Shown one piece after another: positions 44,104-51,948 of a DNA stretch of 64,000 nt; position 1 is the first letter of the stretch, and the number at the start of each line of letters is the position of its first letter. The translations under genes were made by a program, and so were the position numbers. The stretch comes from Sphingomonas sp. Leaf208 (GTDB lineage: Bacteria; Pseudomonadota; Alphaproteobacteria; Sphingomonadales; Sphingomonadaceae). Where the stretch lies: NCBI RefSeq assembly GCF_001421415.1, contig NZ_LMKH01000001.1:62001-126000 (forward strand), in the 5' to 3' direction. The notes beneath the pieces are model-generated. The model made no database searches. It was not told the DNA's origin and was given only the letters and a program-made list of their open reading frames with translations.

Positions 44104-44852
44104 AATTACGTCCTCTCAAAACTGAGCGCGTGGCTAGCTGTCCGTAAAGTAAAGTCCACCGAAGTCTGCGGAAATTGCTGCTAAACTGCTCCGGGAATTA
44201 CATATGTTGCTGTCGAGAGAGGGGAAGACGATGAGCCCTCGTCGGGGCGCCACCTCGTCAGGAGAGCCTTGTTGGCTTGATCGGATTCTCGACCCATAGT
44301 GTTGACCGAAAACCGCCAGATTGAACGTCGGGTCCGCTATCCGCCAGGGGGGCCGCAATCAGATCATTGGGATCGATGCCGTCGATAGGTCGATAAAGTT
44401 TCCCATCCCATGGTCCGATACAACGCCCGGCCAACCCCTTTCCGGCGGTGGTCGAGAGCTGTCAGGGTGCGGTCGTAAACAAACGCTTCCGCGGTGTCGG
44501 CCGCCAATCCGCTTGTCGGGACTCTCCAACTTTCGCAACGACGCACCGTCGTCATGAAGTCCCCGGTAAGCTCCACGTGCCACCTTCCGGGGAGCGCTGA
44601 CCGCAGCGCATCGGGTGGGCTGCAACCTGGAGCAAATGGCCTGGGCGGCTAACCCCTTGAGCCAGTTCGACAAGGCCCAGTACGATTCGAGATTCCGTAC
44701 GTTCTGTTCGGTGCGATCTGTGGCCGATCGGGCTTCTGCTTGATCATGGAGCGACCAACGAGCCCACGCCTTTCCTGCGCTAAGCGGGGGGCATTGTCGC
44801 ATTGCCCTTCCGATCCGACCGCGTCATTGTCGCGCACTCAGGGGAGAATGGT
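44104..44852. other. Long low-coding gap between the glycan cluster and DUF4139 genes
   Basis: 749 nt divergently flanked by the MIPS gene and the DUF4139 gene, so both promoters should be here. Its composition is less GC-skewed by codon position than its neighbours. Apart from a possible acetyltransferase remnant (44364-44576) no gene, tRNA-like fold or repeat was recognised. Confidence 0.4.
44364..44576 (-). pseudogene. Possible GNAT acetyltransferase remnant
   Basis: A 70-codon frame contains AFVYDRTLTALDHRRKGVGR followed by ALYRTMG, which resembles the acetyl-CoA loop of GNAT acetyltransferases ('L..HRR.GiGraL...M'). The surrounding domain is absent. Evidence is one motif only. Confidence 0.3.
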
Positions 44853-46283
44853 GTGCGCGACAACATCTGGCGAGCGTATGGGCTGGCAATGCTGCTCGGA
44901 TCGACGACGGCGAGCGCCCAACAACTGCCGCCCCCCGCCGACTCGCCGACCGCGGGTAGCGCGCAGGGGGACGTGTCGGTCACCATCTACAATAACGACA
45001 TCGCGCTGGTGCAGGACGTGCGGTCGCTGGCCCTGGCAGACGGGCGAGTGCGGCAGAGTTTTCCCGACGTGAGCGCGTCGATCAGGCCGGAGACGGTATC
45101 GCTGACGGTGCCCGATGCCGCGATTGTCGAGCAGAACTTCGACTATGATCTGCTGAGCCCGTCGAGCCTGATGGAGAAAGCGGTAGGCGAGACGATCACG
45201 CTGGTGCGCACCAACCCCGCTACCGGCGCCGAGACCCGCGACCGTGCGAAAGTGTTGGCAGTCAATGGCGGCGTCGTGATCGAGGTGAACGGTCATGTCG
45301 AGGTATTGCGCGACGACGGACTGCCCGTGCGCGCGATCTTCGACCGGGTGCCCGATGCGTTGCGAGCCCGTCCGACATTGTCGGTGACGCTGGCCAGCAC
45401 GCGTGCGGGATCGCGCCCGGCCACGCTGTCCTACCTGAGCCGTGGGCTAGGCTGGAGTGCTGACTATGTCGCTTTGTTCGACGACAAGAGCGGGACGGTG
45501 GACGTTCAAGGCTGGGTGACGTTGAAGAACACCAGCGGTACAACGTTCGGCAACGCCAGAACGTTGCTGGTCGCTGGCGAGGTCGGCAGCACGGATGATG
45601 ACGGGAACGGCAATTACACCCCGCGCCGCCGCCGCATGACGACGACTCTGCCTGGAACCGAAAGTACCGCGCGCGGACAGATTGGCGACTTCTATCTGTA
45701 CCCTTTGGCCGAGCGCACCACGATCGCCGACAAGCAGACCAAGCAGGTCAGTTTCCTCGACGCAAAGGGCGTTGCGGCAAGCGCGGGCTATCGTTTCGAG
45801 AATGGCTGGCTGGGCAGCTCGGACGAGCCACGAAGCGCGCAGTCGGTGCTCCGTTTCAGCAACTCGGGCGCGGCCGGCCTGGGCGACGCGCTGCCGGCGG
45901 GCGTAGTCCGGGTCTATGTCCGCGACGCGCGTGGCCAACCACAGTTCACGGGCGAGAACCGTATCGAGCATACTCCACAAGGATCGACGATCGCGCTGCC
46001 AACAGGCGATGCCTTCGACGTGAAGGTGCAGCCGACCACCGTATCGCGTACGCGGCAGGGTGATAGTCGATGGCGTACCGCGATGCGGTATACGCTGACC
46101 AATGCACGCGGCCGACCGGTGACGGTCGAACTCGTGCAGGGGGGGCTCGACGGGGGCGACGTGCGCGTCGTTGCGGATAGCGCCAAGGGCGAGCGTCTCA
46201 ACGCCGGCACGATGACGTGGCAAGTCCCAGTGCCGGCCAACGGCACCGCGACGGTGACTGTGACCTTCGATACCCGCTACTGA
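44853..46283 (+). CDS. DUF4139 domain protein, exported
   Basis: 476 residues from the GTG at 44853; GGGGAGA lies 5-6 nt upstream and the start yields a clean signal peptide (MRDNIWRAYGLAMLLG, cleavage near TTASAQQ). The remainder is beta-rich, with DVSVTIYNNDIALVQDVRSL at the start and SYLSRGLGWSADYVALFDD, the typical DUF4139 signature, around residue 205. Function unknown; members are periplasmic or surface proteins. The next DUF4139 gene starts at its stop codon (TGATG). Confidence 0.82.
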   Translation: MRDNIWRAYGLAMLLGSTTASAQQLPPPADSPTAGSAQGDVSVTIYNNDIALVQDVRSLALADGRVRQSFPDVSASIRPETVSLTVPDAAIVEQNFDYDLLSPSSLMEKAVGETITLVRTNPATGAETRDRAKVLAVNGGVVIEVNGHVEVLRDDGLPVRAIFDRVPDALRARPTLSVTLASTRAGSRPATLSYLSRGLGWSADYVALFDDKSGTVDVQGWVTLKNTSGTTFGNARTLLVAGEVGSTDDDGNGNYTPRRRRMTTTLPGTESTARGQIGDFYLYPLAERTTIADKQTKQVSFLDAKGVAASAGYRFENGWLGSSDEPRSAQSVLRFSNSGAAGLGDALPAGVVRVYVRDARGQPQFTGENRIEHTPQGSTIALPTGDAFDVKVQPTTVSRTRQGDSRWRTAMRYTLTNARGRPVTVELVQGGLDGGDVRVVADSAKGERLNAGTMTWQVPVPANGTATVTVTFDTRY

Positions 46284-47842
46284 TGCGGCTTTGGCTGCTC
46301 CTCGCGCTGTTGGCGGGCGTGTTGTTGTCGGGAGGGGCGGAAGCGCAGACCCGCACGGCCATCGTTACGTCGTCCGCGCCCGATCACGTCGCGTTGACGG
46401 TATACCGCTCGCCTTACGGCAAGGGCGCGATGAACCTGCGGTATCTCGGTGGCTTCGCCCTGGTGACGGAGACCCGTCGCGTACGATTGCCTCGGGGATC
46501 CGCAGTGATCCGGTTCGAAGGCGTGGCGGAGGGGATCGTCCCTGTCAGCGCCATTGTCGACGGTCTACCTGGCGGCACGATCGAAAAGAACCGCGACGCC
46601 CGCCTGCTGTCGCCCGCCTCGCTGGTCGATGGCACGCTTGGTCGCGAGGTAACGCTGACCCGCACCGACAAGGTGAGCGGAAGGTTGGTGAGCGAACCCG
46701 CGACGATCGTCGCCGGCCCGACACCGGGGGTTATCCTGCGCACGACTGCCGGGATCGAGGCGTTGCGCTGTTCGGGTCTGGCCGAGCGGTTGAACTTCGC
46801 GCGGGTGCCAGCGAGCCTGTCGAGCAAGCCGGTGCTGAGCGTAACGACGACCAGCCCGACGGCGCGCACGGTCAAGGTGCGACTTTCCTATCTGTCCTCG
46901 GGCTTCGACTGGCGAGCGAGCTACGTTACGTCGCTTGCCGCCGACGGTCGCACGGTCGACCTGTTCGCTTGGCTGACTCTCGCCAACGGTAATCCGGAGA
47001 TCTTCGCGAACGCGGACGTTCAGGCTGTCGCAGGCCGGCTCAACCGCGTCGCGGTTCCGGCGATCCCTGCGACGGCTGGTGCGCTGCGATTGGTCTGCTA
47101 CCCGCTCGGCACGACGACCTCCGACCTACGGCAAAAGCAATTCGAGCTGGCCGAAGAGATCGTGGTAACCGGATCGCGAGTCATGGAGTTCGCGCTATCT
47201 GCGCCGGTTCCGGCACCGCCACCACCACCGCCACCACCACCACCGCCACCCGAGGACCTGGGTGACCTCAAGCTGTACCGCGTGCCGATGCCGACCACCG
47301 TCGCGGCCAGGGGACAGAAGCAGGTTGCCCTGATCGTTCAGAAGGCGGTGCCGGTCGAACGGCGCTATCGGCGCGCGGTGTATCCCGGACAACAACTCGA
47401 CGGTGTGCCGACGTCGATCGTGCTGGTGCTGAAGAACGATAAACAGCACAGCTTGGGCGTGCCGCTGCCCGCCGGCAGCACTGCGCTCTACGCGGAGCAG
47501 GCAGGCGGGCGATTGCTTCTCGGTTTGGGAACGATCGGCGACCGCACAATTGGCGAGACGGTTCGTCTGGCCGCCGGCGTTAGTAGCCGTGTGACGCTAA
47601 CCCAGGCAGTCGCCGTGCTGAGCCCGCTGGGGGCGCTGGCATCAGGAACCGCGGGTTCGCACGAGGCCGTCGTGACGGCGAGCAACGGCAACTCGTTTCC
47701 CGTGATGCTCGACGTGGCGATCGGCGCCGCGGGCCAGGCGATCGAAGCCGACGGCGACGAGGTTCGTCGTAGCGACGGAATTTCTACTTGGTCGCCGCTG
47801 CTGCCACCGGGTGGCAAGGCCGTGTTGCGTTACCGCTACTGA
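46283..47842 (+). CDS. DUF4139-like exported protein with TonB-box-like motif and proline run
   Basis: 519 residues; signal peptide MRLWLLLALLAGVLLSGGAE. It shares the design of the preceding gene (LSYLSSGFDWRASYVTSLAA). In the middle, about residues 290-325, it has ELAEEIVVTGSRVMEF followed by twelve consecutive prolines and EDLGDLKLYRV. EIVVTGSR is the exact form of the TonB box used by many sphingomonad receptors. The C-terminal half is a second beta-rich region. Cotranscribed with the first DUF4139 gene; convergent with the NAD-kinase-like gene. Confidence 0.82.
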   Translation: MRLWLLLALLAGVLLSGGAEAQTRTAIVTSSAPDHVALTVYRSPYGKGAMNLRYLGGFALVTETRRVRLPRGSAVIRFEGVAEGIVPVSAIVDGLPGGTIEKNRDARLLSPASLVDGTLGREVTLTRTDKVSGRLVSEPATIVAGPTPGVILRTTAGIEALRCSGLAERLNFARVPASLSSKPVLSVTTTSPTARTVKVRLSYLSSGFDWRASYVTSLAADGRTVDLFAWLTLANGNPEIFANADVQAVAGRLNRVAVPAIPATAGALRLVCYPLGTTTSDLRQKQFELAEEIVVTGSRVMEFALSAPVPAPPPPPPPPPPPPEDLGDLKLYRVPMPTTVAARGQKQVALIVQKAVPVERRYRRAVYPGQQLDGVPTSIVLVLKNDKQHSLGVPLPAGSTALYAEQAGGRLLLGLGTIGDRTIGETVRLAAGVSSRVTLTQAVAVLSPLGALASGTAGSHEAVVTASNGNSFPVMLDVAIGAAGQAIEADGDEVRRSDGISTWSPLLPPGGKAVLRYRY

Positions 47843-47919
47843 CGTCCTGAGCTGACCAGCACGAAGGTCGTTGTCTCGGGCGGCCGTGTTGGCCTTGAGC
47901 GGACACTATGCCGAACGGC

Positions 47920-48813
47920 TCAACCGGTAATAAGATGAAGGGTGCGGGTGGCGGGGGCGATGGTGACGCCGCGGCCCCAGTCGAAGGCGAAGAAGTCCTG
48001 TTCGACGCCGTCCGCGAAGATCACCCCGCCGTCGTTCATCCGCGACGTGACCGCGAGCGGCACGCCCGCGAGTTTGCCGGCACGAAGCGAGGTTGCGGTC
48101 GCCACGCTGGGGAAGGGTTCACGCACGAAGAACCCGACTGCGCGCTCCTGCGGATCGAGGGGGAGGGCGGCATGCGTCGCCTCCATGATCGAGCGTGCCC
48201 AGCCCGTCGCGCCGGTCCCCGACGCAACGATCAGCCCGCTCGACGAGTGGTCCTCGGCCTGGTCGCCGCAGGTGATCCGGTAGCGCGCCGACTGGTGGCT
48301 GCGATGACCGACGAACACCTCGTTCAGCGCCAGCAGCCGCTCGCCGGTATCCAGCCGTGCCTCGACCATCGTCCGCTGCTCGGCCGGTGCCGCACCCGCT
48401 ACGCTCGCAGGCAGCAGCGCGGACAGGCGCGCGAGCGGCACGCGCACCAGAACGCCGTCGTACAGATCGGGAGCGGGGTTGAGCCCGAGCACGGGCTGCC
48501 CGTCGAGATACTTCGCGACGTTGGCAACCAGCCCGTCCTGCCCGACCGCGACGATCACGTCCTCGGGGCCGAACAGGAAGCGGTCAAGGTCGGTACGAGC
48601 GACGCTCGCCTGGCGCCAGTCGTCGGGAACGAGCGAGCGGGCTTCGTGCAGCGTCGCGTTGAAGCGGCGGTGCCGGTCCTCGATCACGTCGATGTCCTGG
48701 CCCCGCGTCTCGAGAAAGAACTTTGCCTGCCCGCGCGTCGCGTGCCGCGCGAGCAGGAGGTCATAGTCGGTCTCGCGGGTGACGAAGACCGCGCGCGGGG
48801 CGTTGGTCGCCAT
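47920..48813 (-). CDS. NAD kinase-like protein
   Basis: 297 residues. The NAD-kinase fold is visible: IVAVGQDGLVANVAKYL (the GGDG motif appears as GQDG), LGLNPAP, ALNEVFVGHRSH (the NE motif) and SSGLIVASGTGATGWARS. NAD kinase phosphorylates NAD to NADP. The changed GGDG suggests altered phosphate-donor use or a sensing role. It overlaps the SPFH stop/start by 1 nt and ends the nrtR-like operon, tying it to NAD metabolism. Confidence 0.8.
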   Translation of the reverse strand: MATNAPRAVFVTRETDYDLLLARHATRGQAKFFLETRGQDIDVIEDRHRRFNATLHEARSLVPDDWRQASVARTDLDRFLFGPEDVIVAVGQDGLVANVAKYLDGQPVLGLNPAPDLYDGVLVRVPLARLSALLPASVAGAAPAEQRTMVEARLDTGERLLALNEVFVGHRSHQSARYRITCGDQAEDHSSSGLIVASGTGATGWARSIMEATHAALPLDPQERAVGFFVREPFPSVATATSLRAGKLAGVPLAVTSRMNDGGVIFADGVEQDFFAFDWGRGVTIAPATRTLHLITG

Positions 48814-49811
48814 CAGCGGGGCAGCGCAGTGTGCGCTGCCGGAGCGGCCGAGGCATTGCGGAATTCGCCGAGCACGGTCGCGAGGAGGTCGGGCGTGATG
48901 TTCAGATGCTCGATCGTATCGAGCTTGCCCGCCAGTTCGCGCGCCGCGAGCCCGAGCATCACCCCCGGCGGCAGGTCGCGGTAGATCGTCATCCGGGCCT
49001 GCTCCGCTTCCGCCTTGGCACTCTCGACCGTGCGGATGCGCTCGGCTTCCGCTCCCGCCTCGACCTGCTGCGCCTCGGCGAGACCAGTTGCGCGGTTGCG
49101 TGCGTTTTCCGCTTCCTGCGTGATGAGCAGCATCTCGCGGCGCGCGAGTTCGGTACGGTTGGCGAGTTCGTTCTCGGCGATCGCGCGTTCCTTCTCGACC
49201 GCGAGCGCGCGGCGTTCGAACGTCGCCTGGTCGGCCTTCTGCTGCAACGCCTCGAACGTCGGAGTCTGGAGCGCGCGTTCGAGTTCGCTCGATGGCGCGA
49301 GGTTGGTCAGGCGAACCGCGGTGACCGCGATGCCGATTTCGTTCAGCGCCGGATCGTTGGCGAGCGCAGCCTCGAGCTGGTGGCGCAGCGGCTCGGGACC
49401 GGCATCGAGCAGCGCCCGCACCGAGCCCTGCGCGAGATATTGCAGCGCCGCCTGGTTGACGAGCCCCGCGAGCCGGGTCTCGATCCGCTGGATCGGTTCG
49501 CTCTTATAGGCACCGGTTAGCAGGCCGAGACTGAAGTCGACGCGCGAGGCGAGCAGTTCGGGATCGGCGACATGCCAGGTCAGCGTTCCCTGGATCGCCA
49601 CGCTCTGGAAATCCTGGCTGCGGCCCTTCACGAAGATCGCCATCTCGCGGTCGTCCATCGGCAGCTCGGCGATGCTCGCGGTCTCCGGACGGAACCAGAA
49701 GACCAGCCCGCGCCCGCTCTGCTTCACCTTGCCGCTGCGGTAGCGGATCACGTGGTTGCTCGCATCGCTGCGCAATTGGGCGAGGAAACCGAGGTTCTTG
49801 ATCGAGGCCAT
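48813..49811 (-). CDS. SPFH/band-7 domain protein
   Basis: 332 residues; GGAG lies about 8 nt before the ATG. An SPFH/prohibitin domain (about 25-210: IRYRSGKVKQSGRGLVFWFR, AIQGTLTWHV) is followed by a long charged coiled coil (ERRALAVEKERAIAENELAN, AEAERIRTVESAKAEAEQAR) and a C-terminal helical segment. There is no clear transmembrane anchor. SPFH proteins form oligomeric rings and scaffold membrane complexes. It sits between a Nudix regulator and an NAD-kinase-like protein in one operon. Confidence 0.85.
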   Translation of the reverse strand: MASIKNLGFLAQLRSDASNHVIRYRSGKVKQSGRGLVFWFRPETASIAELPMDDREMAIFVKGRSQDFQSVAIQGTLTWHVADPELLASRVDFSLGLLTGAYKSEPIQRIETRLAGLVNQAALQYLAQGSVRALLDAGPEPLRHQLEAALANDPALNEIGIAVTAVRLTNLAPSSELERALQTPTFEALQQKADQATFERRALAVEKERAIAENELANRTELARREMLLITQEAENARNRATGLAEAQQVEAGAEAERIRTVESAKAEAEQARMTIYRDLPPGVMLGLAARELAGKLDTIEHLNITPDLLATVLGEFRNASAAPAAHTALPR

Positions 49812-49816
49812 GACGG

Positions 49817-50545
49817 TTACTCCTGTGTCGAATGGTGGCGGAAAAGCTCGGCGGGACGGAACGAGGCACCGGTCTCGCGTTTGCCGGTCGCCACCAGCAG
49901 GTTCGCGGCGAGCATGCGGCGGCGAAAGGCGGGCTTGTTGAGCGATCGCCCGAGTATCGTCTCGTGGACGTCCTGCAGCGCCCGCAGCGTGAAGCGTTCG
50001 GGCAGCAGCGCGAAGGCGACATCCGAGTAATCGAGCTTGCCGCGCAACCGCAGCATCGCGAGCCCGAGCATGTCGGCGTGGTCGAATGCGAGCGGCAGCG
50101 CGTCTCCATCCTGTGACCGCGCCTCGACCGGCCCGCCGGTCTCGCCGGACCACGGGACGACGAGTTCGGCCAATGTCAGGTCGGGAGAGGCTTTCAGCGC
50201 GGCTGCGAAGCGGGCAGGGGGAAGTAGTGCGAAATACGCGACGCTGATAACTCGGGTGCGCGGGTCACGGTCGACCGTGCCGAACGTGTAGAGTTGCTCG
50301 ACATACGCGTCCGCCATCCGCACTTTCGTTTCGAGCACGCGGTGTGCCGCGGCATCGAGGCTCTCGTCGATGCCGACGAATCCACCGGGCAGAGACCACG
50401 TGCCGAGACAAGGATGCTCGGAACGCTGCATGAGCAACGCGGCGGGCCGGCCGTTGACGACGCTGGCCAGGATCAGATCGACCGCAACCGATGGGCGCTC
50501 GTACCGGTGTGGATCATATCCATCGAGAAACTCAGTCTCGTTCAT
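49817..50545 (-). CDS. nrtR: NrtR-like Nudix transcriptional regulator
   Basis: 242 residues. N-terminal Nudix-like domain: RPSVAVDLILASVVNGRPAA, GTWSLPGGFVGIDESL followed by RVLETKV (the catalytic Nudix box, partly degenerate as in NrtR). C-terminal winged helix: LLPERFTLRALQDVHETILG, NKPAFRRRML. Known NrtR proteins sense ADP-ribose and repress NAD biosynthesis or salvage genes. Here it heads an operon with SPFH and NAD-kinase-like genes, and a large dyad overlaps its promoter, consistent with autoregulation. Confidence 0.75.
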   Translation of the reverse strand: MNETEFLDGYDPHRYERPSVAVDLILASVVNGRPAALLMQRSEHPCLGTWSLPGGFVGIDESLDAAAHRVLETKVRMADAYVEQLYTFGTVDRDPRTRVISVAYFALLPPARFAAALKASPDLTLAELVVPWSGETGGPVEARSQDGDALPLAFDHADMLGLAMLRLRGKLDYSDVAFALLPERFTLRALQDVHETILGRSLNKPAFRRRMLAANLLVATGKRETGASFRPAELFRHHSTQE

Positions 50546-50553
50546 CTCGCACC

Positions 50554-50598
50554 CATATATCCTTCTTGCACATTACTAATATGCGGGAGGGATATATG
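50554..50598. promoter_or_regulatory. 45-bp dyad, probable NrtR operator
   Basis: Centred on position 50576, 18 of 22 base pairs are symmetric: the outer arms CATATATCC (50554-50562) and GGATATATG (50590-50598) are perfect, and the inner arms GCACATTA (50568-50575) and TAATATGC (50577-50584) differ at one pair. It begins 9 nt upstream of the nrtR-like start and overlaps the candidate promoter, a position suited to a repressor site for one or two dimers. Confidence 0.6.
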
Positions 50599-50602
50599 TC
50601 AA
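50573..50602 (-). promoter_or_regulatory. Candidate promoter of the nrtR-like operon
   Basis: Read on the minus strand, a perfect -35 TTGACA (50602-50597) is followed by an 18-nt spacer to TAGTAA (50578-50573) or 15 nt to TATTAG (50581-50576). Both options fall inside the 45-bp dyad, so a bound regulator would cover the promoter. Confidence 0.5.
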
Positions 50603-50736
50603 GGGTGGTCGTGCTAGGGGCGGATTACGGTTTGGACTGACGCGACGAGTTCAGCGTATCCCCTGCAAGGCGCCGTCCGATAGGTTGGCAGCCGCAGACA
50701 ACTCCTAGATCACGTCAGAAGTGATAAGGATGACGG

Positions 50737-51918
50737 TCAGAAGGTACCGACGGATTTCGCCTGGGCGCGACTCGGTTGAACATGGCGAGGGGCCAGAGCC
50801 GCGATATCGTTCACGCCTGCCAGGGTCATCGTACGCTCGAACTCCTCCGTCAGCAGCGTCAATACGCGGTCGACCCCTGCCTCCCCGCCTGCTGCCAGGC
50901 CATACAGATAAGGGCGCCCGATCGAACACGCGGTTGCGCCCAGCGCCAGCGCCTTCACGATGTCCGAGCCGCGCCTGATGCCGCCGTCGCAGATGACGTC
51001 CGGCGCATCGCCGACGACGTCGCGTACCGCGGCGATCTGGTCGATCGGCGCGGGCGCGCCATCGAGCTGGCGACCGCCGTGATTGGAGACCATCACGCCG
51101 GTTGCGCCCGACGCGATCGACCGGCGCGCGTCCTCCGGCGTCATCACGCCCTTGATCGCGAGCGGGCCGTTCCATTCTCGCGCAAGCCATTCGACCTCCC
51201 GCCAACCGACTGACCGATCGAACTGGCCGCCGATATAGTCGAACAGGCTCATCGGCCCCGATGCGAGCGCGTCGATCTTGTGGCTGACGTTCGCGAGATC
51301 GAATTTCGATCCTGTCAGCGCGGGCAGCGACCATGAGGGATGACGCGCAAAGCTCATGAGCGACTTGAGCGTCAGCTTGGGCGGCAGCGACAGTCCGCTG
51401 CGCCGGTCTCGCTCGCGGTTGCCGGCGACGGGCGTATCGACGGTCAGCGCCAGCCCGTGGAAACCTGCGTCCCGGCAGCGTGCGACGAACTCCGCGGTCA
51501 GGCCGCGGTCCTTGAAGATATAGATCTGGAAGACCTTCGGCCCGGCATATGCCTGGGCAAGGTCTTCCAGCCGCGTCGTTCCCATCGTCGACAGGCTGTA
51601 GAGGATGCCGTGCCGCGCGGCAGCGCGCGCCACGGCGAGTTCTGCATGGCCGTGGAACATCCGGGTAAGGCCGGTCGGCGCCAGCATCAGCGGCCAGCGC
51701 GATGGCTGTCCGAACAGCGTCGTGCCGGTCCGGATCGTCGAGACGTCGTTCAGCACGTCAGGCACCAGCTCGTAGTGCGAGAACGCATCGACGTTTCGGT
51801 GCAGCGACACCTCGTCGTCGGCGCCACCGTCGATATAGTCGAAGATAGGGCGCGGCAGCCGCTCGCGCGCCATCAGGCGCAGGTCGGCAACATTGTTCGC
51901 CCGTCGAAGTCGCGTCAT
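50737..51918 (-). CDS. FMN-dependent alpha-hydroxyacid oxidase/dehydrogenase (LldD-like)
   Basis: 393 residues. The family core is clear: RLPRPIFDYIDGGADDEVSL near the N-terminus, PLMLAPTGLTRMFH, then the FMN site and catalytic pair LAIKGVMTPEDARR with GVMVSNHGGRQLDG (His and Arg) and CDGGIRRGSDIVKALALGA. It oxidises L-lactate, glycolate or mandelate-type acids to ketoacids. Same strand as the lipase gene 30 nt upstream. A separate D-2-hydroxyacid oxidase lies in the 54-64 kb locus. Confidence 0.9.
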   Translation of the reverse strand: MTRLRRANNVADLRLMARERLPRPIFDYIDGGADDEVSLHRNVDAFSHYELVPDVLNDVSTIRTGTTLFGQPSRWPLMLAPTGLTRMFHGHAELAVARAAARHGILYSLSTMGTTRLEDLAQAYAGPKVFQIYIFKDRGLTAEFVARCRDAGFHGLALTVDTPVAGNRERDRRSGLSLPPKLTLKSLMSFARHPSWSLPALTGSKFDLANVSHKIDALASGPMSLFDYIGGQFDRSVGWREVEWLAREWNGPLAIKGVMTPEDARRSIASGATGVMVSNHGGRQLDGAPAPIDQIAAVRDVVGDAPDVICDGGIRRGSDIVKALALGATACSIGRPYLYGLAAGGEAGVDRVLTLLTEEFERTMTLAGVNDIAALAPRHVQPSRAQAKSVGTF

Positions 51919-51948
51919 GGTTTCGCGCTCATTTGCATGTCTCGGCTA

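Noticed and set aside
44359-44802. 147-codon minus-strand open frame in the long gap
   Set aside because: Low-complexity Arg/Pro-rich sequence with no ribosome site; the better-supported relic in another frame is listed instead.
47213-47252. Repeated CCACCA/CCGCCA units that look like a tandem repeat
   Set aside because: They encode the twelve-proline run of the DUF4139-like protein, so they are coding and not a separate repeat or CRISPR element.
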